Source: GWA2-46-15 sp964551525 (GTDB lineage: Bacteria; Patescibacteriota; Minisyncoccia; Minisyncoccales; GWA2-46-15). From it: 12,509 bases of DNA. This document shows positions 1 through 6,401 of the stretch, one piece after another; position 1 is the first letter of the stretch, and each line of letters starts with the position of its first letter. A program made the position numbers and the translations under genes. The stretch covers positions 1 to 12,509 of the forward strand of contig CAZKCH010000013.1 in the NCBI GenBank assembly GCA_964551525.1, given 5' to 3'. The notes below the pieces were generated by a model. That model saw nothing but the letters and a program-made list of their open reading frames with translations, was not told the DNA's origin and did not search any database.

Positions 1-422
1 AAACAAAGAAAGTTATTGGCCGGCATTTTGGACTTGGGTTTTATACTATTGGCCAGAGCCAGGGCTTTGGCGCTGGTATTTTTCCCAAAGAACAAGCGAA
101 GGGACCTTATTTTGTTTTAAGAAAAGAGACAAAAAAGAATTTGCTGATCGTGACAAGAAACAAAAACGATCTGCTGAGCAAAGAATGTTTGGTTAAAGAG
201 GTTAATTGGATTTCAGGCAAAACACCGATTTTGCCTTTGAAAGCAAAAGTGAAAATTCGTTCCCGCCAAACAGAAATGGCTGCTGTTATTTTGAAAACTA
301 AAAAAGCCGGTCAGGTTTTAGTCCGTTTTACAAAGCTGCAAATGGCGGTTACGCCTGGCCAGTCAGCCGTGTTCTATCGCGGTAATGAGCTCATCGGCGG
401 GGGAGTCATCGTCGGCATCTAA
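1..422 (+). CDS. mnmA: tRNA-specific 2-thiouridylase MnmA, C-terminal part (5' truncated by window edge)
   Basis: The frame is open from base 3 of the window and stops with TAA at 420-422, giving about 139 residues of a protein that normally has 350-400. The visible part starts with a GRHFGLGFYTIGQ stretch, which matches the conserved H-x-G-x3-YTIGQ segment of MnmA, and continues through the C-terminal beta-barrel (GQVLVRFTKLQMAVTPGQS, then a GGGVI ending). MnmA adds sulfur to C2 of the wobble uridine in tRNAs for Lys, Glu and Gln, using ATP and a sulfur relay. The PP-loop and catalytic cysteines lie upstream of the window, so activity cannot be judged here. An internal TTG at 141 is not a real start, because conserved MnmA sequence continues upstream of it. 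No terminator is evident after the stop. Confidence 0.93.
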   Translation, partial: TKKVIGRHFGLGFYTIGQSQGFGAGIFPKEQAKGPYFVLRKETKKNLLIVTRNKNDLLSKECLVKEVNWISGKTPILPLKAKVKIRSRQTEMAAVILKTKKAGQVLVRFTKLQMAVTPGQSAVFYRGNELIGGGVIVGI

Positions 423-450
423 TTAATAATTGCATTAGTAATTGTATCAA

Positions 451-490
451 CAACGTATAATCATTGCGATCGCAATAATAATTAGGTATT
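451..490 (+). repeat. 40-base imperfect direct repeat, upstream copy
   Basis: This block matches 1122-1161 at 32 of 40 positions without gaps, in the same orientation. Both copies begin CAACGTA and carry the exact 11-mer GCGATCGCAAT. The two copies bracket the Cas2-like gene 520-1101. In this copy the core extends to a perfect 14-base palindrome, ATTGCGATCGCAAT (463-476). Role unknown: a shared protein-binding site or a footprint of gene-cassette insertion are both possible. Confidence 0.75.
456..476 (+). promoter_or_regulatory. Candidate -10 box next to a 14-bp palindrome (possible operator of the Cas2-like gene)
   Basis: A perfect TATAAT lies at 456-461, followed after one base by the perfect palindrome ATTGCGATCGCAAT (463-476), where transcription would start. 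The best upstream match to a -35 box is TTGCAT at 430-435, but its 20-base spacer is longer than ideal. A repressor bound to the palindrome would block initiation, so autoregulation by the winged-helix protein encoded at 520 is an inference worth holding loosely. The downstream repeat copy has TACAAT (1127-1132) in the same relative position. Confidence 0.4.
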
Positions 491-519
491 ATATTAATAG
501 AAGAACAAAGCTTAATAAA

Positions 520-1101
520 ATGGGACTGGGCAAATATAAATACTATTTTAAGAAACCGAAATCGGAAATAGCAAAAGATATTATTTACTGGTTGATGGTT
601 GCCGGTGCGGTTTATATCGCCGCTGGCTCGCCTTATTTTATAAGGAGTGTTATCCACCAATATCGAGGCCGAAAGAAATATTCTTATAAACGTGTTTACG
701 ATACATTTTATCATTTGCGCAGAAGGGGAATGATCGAATTCAAAGAAGAGGGAAAACAAATCTATATAAGATTGACCGATGAAGGAAAAAAGAAAGCGGG
801 TTATATGCAAATCAATGATTTAAAAATCAAAGAACCGAAAAAGTGGGATAGAAAATGGCGATTAGTAATTTTTGACATCACTGAATTAAAAAGAGGCCAT
901 CGGGAAGGATTCAGAGGAAAATTAAAGGAGTTGGGGTTTTCTTATTTACAGAGAAGCGTTTGGTTGCATCCTTTTGATTGCGAGGCGGAAATAAGGTTAT
1001 TGAGGAATTTCTTCGGGCTTGGGCAAGAAGATTTGCGTTTGATTGTGGCAGAAAAAATCGAGGATGATTCCGCCTTGAGAGAAAGATATCATTTGAATTA
1101 G
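520..1101 (+). CDS. PaaX-like protein: hydrophobic segment, winged helix and C-terminal Cas2-like domain
   Basis: The product has 193 residues. A basic N-terminus precedes a hydrophobic stretch at about residues 24-46 (IIYWLMVAGAVYIAAGSPYF). A winged-helix segment follows at about 60-100 (VYDTFYHLRRRGMIEF, then RLTDEGKKKA). A Cas2-like ferredoxin fold runs from about 108 to the end (KWRLVIFDITE, then LKELGFSYLQRSVWLHPF). Asp119 in VIFDI is in the place of the Cas2 metal-binding aspartate. This architecture resembles the PaaX family and recurs in Parcubacteria, where its role is not established. Regulation of transcription is the conservative guess, and nuclease activity is possible but unshown. 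ATG 520 is preferred over TTG 442 because the longer reading translates the 451-490 repeat. There is no Cas1 or CRISPR array nearby. The gene is clearly poorer in GC than its neighbours (about 28-45% in 60-base lines, against 48-57% in sampled alaS lines), and direct repeats flank it, which suggests acquisition. Confidence 0.8.
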   Translation: MGLGKYKYYFKKPKSEIAKDIIYWLMVAGAVYIAAGSPYFIRSVIHQYRGRKKYSYKRVYDTFYHLRRRGMIEFKEEGKQIYIRLTDEGKKKAGYMQINDLKIKEPKKWDRKWRLVIFDITELKRGHREGFRGKLKELGFSYLQRSVWLHPFDCEAEIRLLRNFFGLGQEDLRLIVAEKIEDDSALRERYHLN

Positions 1102-1121
1102 AATCACTAACAAAAGTAAAA

Positions 1122-1161
1122 CAACGTACAATTATAGCGATCGCAATGATTGGTAGGTGTT
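1122..1161 (+). repeat. 40-base imperfect direct repeat, downstream copy
   Basis: Second copy of the 451-490 repeat, 671 bases away start to start. It lies between the stop of the Cas2-like gene (1101) and the terminator at 1184-1207. It keeps CAACGTA, a TACAAT box and GCGATCGCAAT, but the outer palindrome arms have drifted. A weak shared segment (GTA plus A/C-rich bases) just before both copies suggests the homology extends a few bases further upstream. Confidence 0.7.
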
Positions 1162-1183
1162 TAGTTTTCACTGCTTTCAGGAC

Positions 1184-1207
1184 CGCTTTTTTAAGAGCGT
1201 TTTTTTT
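1184..1207 (+). terminator. Intrinsic terminator after the Cas2-like gene
   Basis: CGCTTT and AGAGCG (1184-1199) can pair as a six-base stem, including one G-T pair, with a four-base loop. They are followed by an uninterrupted run of eight T residues (1200-1207). This would end transcription of the 520-1101 gene before alaS starts at 1222 and implies a separate promoter for alaS. The stem is short, so efficiency may be modest. Confidence 0.65.
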
Positions 1208-1209
1208 GC

Positions 1210-1215
1210 TATTAT
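1210..1215 (+). promoter_or_regulatory. Possible -10 box of a leaderless alaS transcript
   Basis: TATTAT at 1210-1215 ends six bases before the alaS ATG at 1222, so a transcript from it would begin at or next to the start codon. The region 17 bases upstream is the terminator T-rich stem and offers no good -35 box. The call therefore rests on the -10 match, the need for a promoter after the terminator, and the same geometry seen at mreB. Confidence 0.3.
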
Positions 1216-1221
1216 TAGTTA

Positions 1222-3081
1222 ATGACTTCCAGGGAAATTCGGCAAAAGTTTTTGGAGTTTTTTGAGAAACGCGGCCACAAAATCATTAAGCCGGCGGCTT
1301 TAGTTTTGCCGGATGATCCGACCACGCTTTTTACTTCTTCGGGCATGCAGCCCTTGGTGAGATATTTGGCCGGCGAGCCGCATCCTTTGGGCAAGCGCCT
1401 GGCTAATAGCCAACCCTCAATTAGGGTGAGCGATATTGAAGAAGTGGGCGATAACCGGCACGATACGTTTTTTGAAATGCTGGGCAATTGGTCTTTAGGC
1501 GACCCCGCAAAGCCTGATGGCATCGGGGCAGGCTACTTTAAAGCCGAACAATTAGCTTGGTTTTTTGAGTTTCTGACCAAGGAATTGGGCTTGGATAAAA
1601 ATCGGTTTTGGGTTTCTGTTTTTTCCGGAGACAAAAAAACCAACGTGCCTAAAGACGAGGACTCATTAGCGATCTGGAATAAATTAGGTATTCCGGAAGA
1701 GAAAATTTGTTTTTACGGGGTGGAGAAAAACTGGTGGTCAAGGTCAGGGCCACCGGAGCAAATGCCAGCGGGAGAAATCGGCGGGCCTGATTCCGAGGTT
1801 TTTTACGAATTTGAGAACGTTCAGCACGATGCAAAATTCGGCGAGTATTGCCATCCGAATTGCGATTGCGGTAGGTTTCTGGAGATAGGCAATTCGGTTT
1901 TTATCCAGTATCAAAAAGAGGCAGATGGGACGTTGAAAGAGCTGCCCCAGAAAAACGTTGATTTCGGCGGCGGCTTGGAACGCTTGGCGGCGGCTTGTGC
2001 CAATGCGCCGGATATTTTCATGACAGATCTTTTTTCCCCGATTATCAAAAAAATAGAAGCATTATCAAAACTTGAATACGGCGACAAAACCGATGATTTT
2101 TATATCAATGACGGCAAGCAATGCTGGGTGGATGTCAGAAAATCGATGCGAATAGTGGCGGACCATTTAAAAGCGGCGACCATGATCGCCAGAGACGGGG
2201 TTTTGCCCTCAAACAAGGGCCAGGGCTATATTTTAAGACGGCTCTTGCGTCGGGCAATTGTTTTTAGCAGAAAACTGGGCATTGATTCAATTGAGGGCTT
2301 TTTCCCGGAAATGGTGAGCCAGGTTGGCAAGATTTATAAAGACGTGATCCCGGAATTAGAACAAAGAGAAAAAGAAACTAATGAAGCGTTTCTGCAAGAA
2401 GGGGAAAAGTTTTCTCTTGCTTTGAGCCAGGGTTTGAAAGAAATCAAGAAAATGGAAAAAATCAACATTGAGGAAGCGTTTTATCTTTATGAAAGCTTTG
2501 GCTTGCCCTGGGAAATTATTCAGGAGCAGGCCAAAGAAAAAGGAGTGGCTTTGAATTTTTCTGATTTTGAATTACAATTAAAGAAGCACCAGGATTTGTC
2601 CCGCGCTTCGGCCAAAGGTATGTTTAGGGGCGGTTTGGCAGACCAAAGCGAGCAAGTGGCAAAATTACATACGGCGACCCATCTTTTGCACCAGGCCTTG
2701 AGAATAATCTTAGGCGAGCACGTCAAACAGGAGGGCAGCAATATCACTGCCGAGCGATTAAGGTTTGATTTTCACCATTTTCAAAAAATGACAGGCGAAC
2801 AGATTGCGGCCGTTGAACAACTAGTTAATCAAAAGATAAAAGAGAATTTGGCTGTTTCTTTTGAGATTATGGATAAAGAGAAAGCGATTGAATTGGGGGC
2901 AAAGGCGTTTTTCAAGGAGAAATATGAGGACAGAGTGAAGGTTTATAGTATATCTTCTTTCAGCCGAGAGATTTGCGGGGGGCCGCACGCAAAAACAACC
3001 GGCGAATTGGGCCAATTTAAAATAATCAAAGAAGAAGCGGTCGGCCAAGGCATCAGGAGAATAAAGGCAATTTTAATTTAA
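1222..3081 (+). CDS. alaS: Alanine--tRNA ligase, short form with editing domain but no C-terminal C-Ala domain
   Basis: AlaRS charges tRNA-Ala with alanine. The class II catalytic core is visible: the N-terminal substrate region (TTLFTSSGMQP, then DTFFEMLGNWSLGD) and motif 3 as GGGLER at residues 249-254. The editing domain that removes mischarged Ser and Gly keeps its metal-binding set: H483-x3-H487 in HTATHLLH, and C585-x3-H589 in CGGPH, where many homologues have CGGTH. The protein stops at 619 residues in GQGIRRIKAI, directly after the editing domain, while most bacterial AlaRS have about 870 and continue into DHHA1/C-Ala. The next gene starts 7 bases after the stop, so there is no hidden frameshifted tail. 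Short AlaRS forms are, as I recall, common in this lineage. ATG 1222 gives the usual N-terminus (EIRQKFLEFFEKRGH). No Shine-Dalgarno is visible. Confidence 0.96.
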   Translation: MTSREIRQKFLEFFEKRGHKIIKPAALVLPDDPTTLFTSSGMQPLVRYLAGEPHPLGKRLANSQPSIRVSDIEEVGDNRHDTFFEMLGNWSLGDPAKPDGIGAGYFKAEQLAWFFEFLTKELGLDKNRFWVSVFSGDKKTNVPKDEDSLAIWNKLGIPEEKICFYGVEKNWWSRSGPPEQMPAGEIGGPDSEVFYEFENVQHDAKFGEYCHPNCDCGRFLEIGNSVFIQYQKEADGTLKELPQKNVDFGGGLERLAAACANAPDIFMTDLFSPIIKKIEALSKLEYGDKTDDFYINDGKQCWVDVRKSMRIVADHLKAATMIARDGVLPSNKGQGYILRRLLRRAIVFSRKLGIDSIEGFFPEMVSQVGKIYKDVIPELEQREKETNEAFLQEGEKFSLALSQGLKEIKKMEKINIEEAFYLYESFGLPWEIIQEQAKEKGVALNFSDFELQLKKHQDLSRASAKGMFRGGLADQSEQVAKLHTATHLLHQALRIILGEHVKQEGSNITAERLRFDFHHFQKMTGEQIAAVEQLVNQKIKENLAVSFEIMDKEKAIELGAKAFFKEKYEDRVKVYSISSFSREICGGPHAKTTGELGQFKIIKEEAVGQGIRRIKAILI

Positions 3082-3088
3082 AAAAGCA

Positions 3089-4402
3089 GTGAAGAAAATT
3101 TTTGATATCATTCCGCCAGCAGAAATAAAACAAAAACCTTCATTTTTCCCGGAGCCGGATTTGAAAATAAAAGAAAGGGTTCCGGTTGAAAAGAAAATTG
3201 ATTTATTTGAAAATCAATTAGTTAAACCAAAGATAAAAATTGAGAATATTTTCCGTGGCAAAAGAATCGGGCCGGCGCTGATTGTTGCTTTCGCCTTCAT
3301 TCTTCTCGGCGTGGTTTCTTTCCTTTATTTGCCGTCAGTAAAAATTGATCTTTGGATAGAAACAGAGGCCCTTGATTTTAAACAAGATATTGAAGTGAGT
3401 AAGGCCCAAAAAGAAGTTGACCCGGTCAAATTTTTGCTGCCGGGTAAAGTGGTGATTGAAGAACAAACGATTTCCCAGAATTTTGAGGCCACGGCTACGT
3501 CATTGAAAGAGACCAAGGCCGAAGGCATGGTGACGCTTTATAATAATTATTCCACTGTCAGCCAGACATTAGTGGCGGATACCCGGCTTGTTTCCAGCGA
3601 AGGCAAGCTTTTCCGTCTGGTTGAGAAAGTGGTTATTCCCGGCCAAGCGACAAAAAACGGTAAGTTGTCGCCCGGAAGCGTAGAGGCGTTGGCAAGGGCG
3701 GATTTAGCCGGGGAACAGTATAATATCGGGCCGACCACTTTTTCCATTCCCGGTTTTGCCGGCACGCCGCGCTATACTTATTTTTACGCCAAATCAACAA
3801 CCGTCATGGCCGGCGGGACTAAAGGGGAATTAGCTGCTGTTTCCGACCAGGATTTAGACAGGGCACGGCAGACGGTTTTGGCCGCCGTAGAAGAGAAAAT
3901 TGATCAGGCCCTGAGCAATAGGACTTTGCCGGCATTAATACTGGTCAAGGAGGGAAGCAAATTTGAAGTGATAACGGAAAAGTCGGGGGCGAAAGCAGGC
4001 GACGTTATCAATAGTTTCAGCTACGAAATTAAGGCCAAAAAAGAAGCGGTTTTATTCACCGAAGATGATTTGAAAAGTTTTATTGGTTCTTACTTGGCCG
4101 CTAAACTGGCAGAAGAAAAAAGATTTTTGCCGGAATCATTGAAAACAGAATTAGGCATTAAGTCGGTTGACAGCCAAAACAATAAAGCGCAATTAAGTTT
4201 GAAGTTTTCGGTTAAGACATACGATTTTCTCGATGTCGATAAATTGCATCAGGACTTGGCCGGCCTTTCTTTGGAAAGCGCGAGAAAAAACTTGGAAGAA
4301 TTAAAGCAGATTTCCCGGGCCACGATTAAGGTCTTTCCTTCTTTTGTCAAGAATCTGCCCGATAATTTAGAAAAGATAAATCTTAAGATTAGTTTCGAAT
4401 AG
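3089..4402 (+). CDS. Membrane-anchored baseplate-J-like domain protein
   Basis: The product has 437 residues. About 60 polar N-terminal residues precede one strong transmembrane segment (about 61-84, GPALIVAFAFILLGVVSFLY). A large domain predicted to be extracytoplasmic follows. Its middle (about residues 145-260) has a pattern I recognise from Parcubacteria proteins annotated as baseplate-J-like: AEGMVTLYNNYST, LVADTRLVSSEGKLFR, a PGSVEA segment, and EQYNIGPTTFSIPGF. Homology to phage tail baseplate J proteins is limited to this part, and there is no phage cluster here, so a cell-surface or envelope role is more likely than a phage one. Function is unknown. The start is GTG at 3089, 7 bases after the alaS stop, with no Shine-Dalgarno. 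The short gap suggests cotranscription with alaS. It ends one base before the -35 box of the ribosomal operon promoter. Confidence 0.75.
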   Translation: MKKIFDIIPPAEIKQKPSFFPEPDLKIKERVPVEKKIDLFENQLVKPKIKIENIFRGKRIGPALIVAFAFILLGVVSFLYLPSVKIDLWIETEALDFKQDIEVSKAQKEVDPVKFLLPGKVVIEEQTISQNFEATATSLKETKAEGMVTLYNNYSTVSQTLVADTRLVSSEGKLFRLVEKVVIPGQATKNGKLSPGSVEALARADLAGEQYNIGPTTFSIPGFAGTPRYTYFYAKSTTVMAGGTKGELAAVSDQDLDRARQTVLAAVEEKIDQALSNRTLPALILVKEGSKFEVITEKSGAKAGDVINSFSYEIKAKKEAVLFTEDDLKSFIGSYLAAKLAEEKRFLPESLKTELGIKSVDSQNNKAQLSLKFSVKTYDFLDVDKLHQDLAGLSLESARKNLEELKQISRATIKVFPSFVKNLPDNLEKINLKISFE

Positions 4403-4403
4403 G

Positions 4404-4432
4404 TTGACGCTTTTATCCCTTTTTGCTATTCT
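4404..4432 (+). promoter_or_regulatory. Strong sigma70-type promoter of the infA-rpsI cluster
   Basis: TTGACG (4404-4409) and TATTCT (4427-4432) are separated by exactly 17 bases. Transcription would start near 4439, giving an 18-base leader before the infA ATG at 4457. The -35 box begins one base after the stop of the preceding gene. The same TTGACGC heptamer with a 17-base spacer recurs upstream of mreB, which supports both calls. Confidence 0.75.
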
Positions 4433-4456
4433 AATTAATTCTGGAAATATTAGCCA

Positions 4457-4711
4457 ATGCAGCAGGACCCAAGCTTAAGGAAGAGAGGAGTTGTCTTAGA
4501 GGCTTTACCAAGCACGACTTTTAGGGTGAAATTGGAAGACGAATCAGAAGTGATTGCCCATTTATCGGGCAAGCTAAGGATGAATAAGATCAGGGTTTTG
4601 GTTGGCGACCAAATCCAGGTGGAATTAAGCCCGTATGATTCAAAGCGGGGCAGAATTGTTTACCGCGATTCCGGTTTTTCCCGGCCGGCGCCTTATCGGC
4701 ATCATCAATGA
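4457..4711 (+). CDS. infA: Translation initiation factor IF-1
   Basis: IF-1 binds the A site of the 30S subunit during initiation. The 84-residue product contains the whole S1/OB-fold signature: GVVLEALPSTTFRVKLED, then AHLSGKLRMNKIRVLVGDQI, then VELSPYDSKRGRIVYR. The usual length is about 72 residues, and here about 13 extra residues (DSGFSRPAPYRHHQ) follow the conserved RIVYR end. Its TGA stop overlaps the ATG of rpmJ (ATGA at 4708-4711), so the two are probably translationally coupled. It is the only gene here ending in TGA, and a TAA follows in frame two codons later. It is the first gene after the promoter at 4404-4432. Confidence 0.96.
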   Translation: MQQDPSLRKRGVVLEALPSTTFRVKLEDESEVIAHLSGKLRMNKIRVLVGDQIQVELSPYDSKRGRIVYRDSGFSRPAPYRHHQ

Positions 4712-4821
4712 AAATAAAGCCATCAGTAAAGAAAATTTGCGCCCATTGTAAAATTGTCCGCAGAAGGCGGCGAATTTATTTAATTTGTACAAACAATAAG
4801 CATAAAATGAGACAAGGATAA
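4708..4821 (+). CDS. rpmJ: 50S ribosomal protein bL36
   Basis: This 37-residue gene reads MKIKPSVKKICAHCK, then IVRR, an arginine run, IYLICTNNKHKMRQG, which is the complete bL36 pattern. The zinc ligands Cys11, Cys14, Cys27 and His32 are all present, so this is the zinc-binding form. bL36 is a small protein of the large subunit near the peptidyl transferase region. Its position between infA and rpsM is the standard bacterial order. Its ATG overlaps the infA TGA by the ATGA arrangement, and it ends one base before the rpsM start. Confidence 0.97.
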   Translation: MKIKPSVKKICAHCKIVRRRRRIYLICTNNKHKMRQG

Positions 4822-4822
4822 T

Positions 4823-5212
4823 ATGCCACGCATTGTTGGAATTAATATCCCAGACCAAAAAAATATAGAAATTGCCTTGACTTATATACACGGAATTGGC
4901 CGGGCTTTGAGCCAGAGGATTTTAAAGTCCGCCAATATTCCTTTTGAAAAAAAAGCCGGCCAACTGACCGCGGAAGAATCAAACCGCTTGAAAGACATTA
5001 TTGAAAAAAATTACCAGACCGAAGGCGATTTGAGACGCCAGGTAATGATGAATATTAAGCGCCTGAGAGATATCGGCGCTTGGCGGGGAATGAGGCACGC
5101 GAAAAAATTGCCGGTCAGGGGCCAGCGCACCAAAACGAATACGCGCACCGTCAGAGGTAACGTCAGAAAAACAGTCGGGTCAGGCAGAAAACCAGCGGCA
5201 ACGCCAACATAA
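4823..5212 (+). CDS. rpsM: 30S ribosomal protein uS13
   Basis: uS13 sits in the head of the small subunit and contacts the P-site tRNA and the large subunit through bridge B1. The 129-residue product shows MPRIVGINIPDQKNIEIALT, then IHGIGRALSQRIL, the RDIGAWRGMRH segment and the basic RGQRTKTNTRT tail, all canonical. The length is slightly above the usual 120-126. AAGGA lies four bases before the ATG, but it is part of the last rpmJ codons and too close to be an ideal Shine-Dalgarno. It ends two bases before rpsK. Confidence 0.97.
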   Translation: MPRIVGINIPDQKNIEIALTYIHGIGRALSQRILKSANIPFEKKAGQLTAEESNRLKDIIEKNYQTEGDLRRQVMMNIKRLRDIGAWRGMRHAKKLPVRGQRTKTNTRTVRGNVRKTVGSGRKPAATPT

Positions 5213-5214
5213 AC

Positions 5215-5661
5215 ATGGGGAAAAAGCGCATTATCGCCAAAGCGGAGCCGGCTTCCAGTCCTGAGGAGGCGGCCAAAAAAGCAGAAGCCGCCCTTTTAAA
5301 AAGGGTGTCGCTTGGCATTGACGAGGCGAAAATCTATGTCACTTCAACCTACAACAACACCATTATTTCTTTAACTGATTTAAAAGGCAATGTTTTAACC
5401 TGGGTTTCTTCTGGCAATATCGGTTTCAAGGGTACTAAGAAATCAACTCCTTTTGCCGCTTCGAAAGTAGCGGAAGCAGTAGCGGATCGGGCGAAAAAGA
5501 TCGGTGTGACTAAAATTTCCGTCATTGTTAAGGGTATTGGCGCCGGCCGAGAATCGGCTTTAAGATCATTAGCTAACCGGGGGCTGGAAATATTATCAAT
5601 CAAAGACGTGACGCCGGTACCGCATAATGGTTGCCGGCCCAAGAAAGCGAGAAGAGTATAG
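5215..5661 (+). CDS. rpsK: 30S ribosomal protein uS11 with N-terminal extension
   Basis: uS11 is a platform protein near the mRNA exit on the 30S subunit. The conserved body runs from about residue 38 (IYVTSTYNNTIISLTDLKGN) through GFKGTKKSTPFAA and IVKGIGAGRESALR to the DVTPVPHNGCRPKKARRV end. The product has 148 residues against the usual 128-130. The surplus is an Ala/Lys/Glu-rich N-terminal stretch (EEAAKKAEAALLKRV). The ATG at 5215, two bases after the rpsM stop, is the natural coupled start, so the extension is probably real. Confidence 0.96.
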   Translation: MGKKRIIAKAEPASSPEEAAKKAEAALLKRVSLGIDEAKIYVTSTYNNTIISLTDLKGNVLTWVSSGNIGFKGTKKSTPFAASKVAEAVADRAKKIGVTKISVIVKGIGAGRESALRSLANRGLEILSIKDVTPVPHNGCRPKKARRV

Positions 5662-5666
5662 TTTTA

Positions 5667-5710
5667 ATTCGAGATGATTAGAGATAAAATTCGAGATTCA
5701 TTAGAGAAAA
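5667..5710 (+). repeat. 22-base tandem duplication between rpsK and rpsD
   Basis: 5667-5688 and 5689-5710 are two adjacent 22-base units, each beginning ATTCGAGAT and containing ATTAGAGA. They differ by one substitution and two compensating indels. The duplication fills most of the rpsK-rpsD gap. The first unit contains an ATG (5674) in frame with rpsD where the second unit has ATT, so it confuses the choice of rpsD start. Confidence 0.6.
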
Positions 5711-5712
5711 AC

Positions 5713-6357
5713 ATGTCGGATTCAAAGTGTAAAATTTGTCGTCGTCAGGGAGCAAAACTCTTTTTAAGAGGGGAGCGTTGTTTTTCGCAAAAATGCGCCA
5801 TTATCAAGAGGCCGACCCCGCCGGGCATCAAGGGCAAGAGGCGGAGAGGCAATATTTCCGAATACGCCAAAGAATTAAAGGAAAAACAAAAGCTGAAATT
5901 TTGGTACGGCATGGGAGAAAGGCAGTTTAAGCGCTATGTCAAAGAAATCCTGCAAAAGGCGAGGAGAGCAAAAAACGATAAGACCGACAACCCGCCCACG
6001 CTTTTGATGAGGCGGTTGGAATCGCGTTTGGACAGCGTTGTTTTCCGCATGGGATTGGCGAGCTCGCGTTCCTTGGCCAAGCAATTGGTTTCTCATGGTT
6101 ATTTTATGGTTAACAACCGCAATGTTGACGTGCCGTCCTATCAGGTGAAAAAAGGGGATACGATCAAGATTAAGCCGACCAAGGTGGCGAAGAAGGTTTT
6201 CCAGAATTTAGCCCAGACAGCCAAAAAGCAAAAAACAACCGATTGGTTGAAGTTTGACGTTAAGACCATGGAGGGTAAAATTGTTTCTGATCCCGTTGCT
6301 GACTTAGCGGAATTGCCCGTAGAAATTTCTTCAATCTTTGAGTTTTACTCGCGGTAA
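5713..6357 (+). CDS. rpsD: 30S ribosomal protein uS4, zinc-binding (C+) form
   Basis: uS4 nucleates 30S assembly by binding 16S rRNA. From ATG 5713 the product is 214 residues: MSDSKCKICRRQGAKLFLRG, then ERCFSQKCAI with a four-cysteine zinc knuckle, then the S4 RNA-binding fold (RRLESRLDSVVFRMGLASSR, LVSHGYFMVNNRNVDVPSY) and the canonical ELPVEISSIFEFYSR end. An in-frame ATG at 5674 would add 13 residues. I prefer 5713 because homologues begin shortly before the first Cys pair and because the extra sequence is the tandem duplication at 5667-5710. No Shine-Dalgarno is visible for either start. Confidence 0.95.
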   Translation: MSDSKCKICRRQGAKLFLRGERCFSQKCAIIKRPTPPGIKGKRRRGNISEYAKELKEKQKLKFWYGMGERQFKRYVKEILQKARRAKNDKTDNPPTLLMRRLESRLDSVVFRMGLASSRSLAKQLVSHGYFMVNNRNVDVPSYQVKKGDTIKIKPTKVAKKVFQNLAQTAKKQKTTDWLKFDVKTMEGKIVSDPVADLAELPVEISSIFEFYSR

Positions 6358-6360
6358 TTT

Positions 6361-6381
6361 TTAGAAATTAGAAATTAGAAT
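6361..6381 (+). repeat. Heptamer tandem repeat (TTAGAAA x3) between rpsD and rpoA
   Basis: TTAGAAA, TTAGAAA and TTAGAAT follow one another at 6361, 6368 and 6375 in the 44-base gap between the rpsD stop (6357) and the rpoA ATG (6402). The 7-base period and TTAG core match the CTAG heptads after rpsI at 8401-8457. Confidence 0.6.
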
Positions 6382-6401
6382 AATTAAGATTTTAATAGAA
6401 T

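Noticed and set aside
442..519. TTG-initiated 26-residue extension of the Cas2-like protein
   Set aside because: It translates the direct repeat and the A/T-rich leader into an Ile-rich string unlike the family. ATG 520 fits the homologous N-terminus.
451..1161. CRISPR array suggested by a Cas2-like gene next to repeats
   Set aside because: There are only two repeat copies, 671 bases apart, with a complete gene between them and no spacer-sized units.
451..1161. Cyanobacterial origin because GCGATCGC equals the HIP1 octamer
   Set aside because: Only two copies occur in 12.5 kb, both inside one repeat pair. HIP1-rich genomes have it far more often and mostly within genes, and the gene families here are CPR-type.
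3086..3098. 13-base GCAGTGAAGAAAA shared with 7943-7955
   Set aside because: One copy spans the GTG start of the baseplate-J-like gene and the other encodes Ala-Val-Lys-Lys in rpsI. It is a chance match in Lys-rich coding sequence.
3089..4402. Prophage remnant because of the baseplate-J-like domain
   Set aside because: No other phage genes, integrase or att site are nearby, the protein has a transmembrane anchor, and the family is a regular chromosomal one in Parcubacteria.
4709..4711. TGA recoded as glycine (as in Gracilibacteria/SR1)
   Set aside because: No gene contains an in-frame TGA and glycines use GGN codons. infA is the only gene ending in TGA, and an in-frame TAA two codons later makes that stop uninformative.
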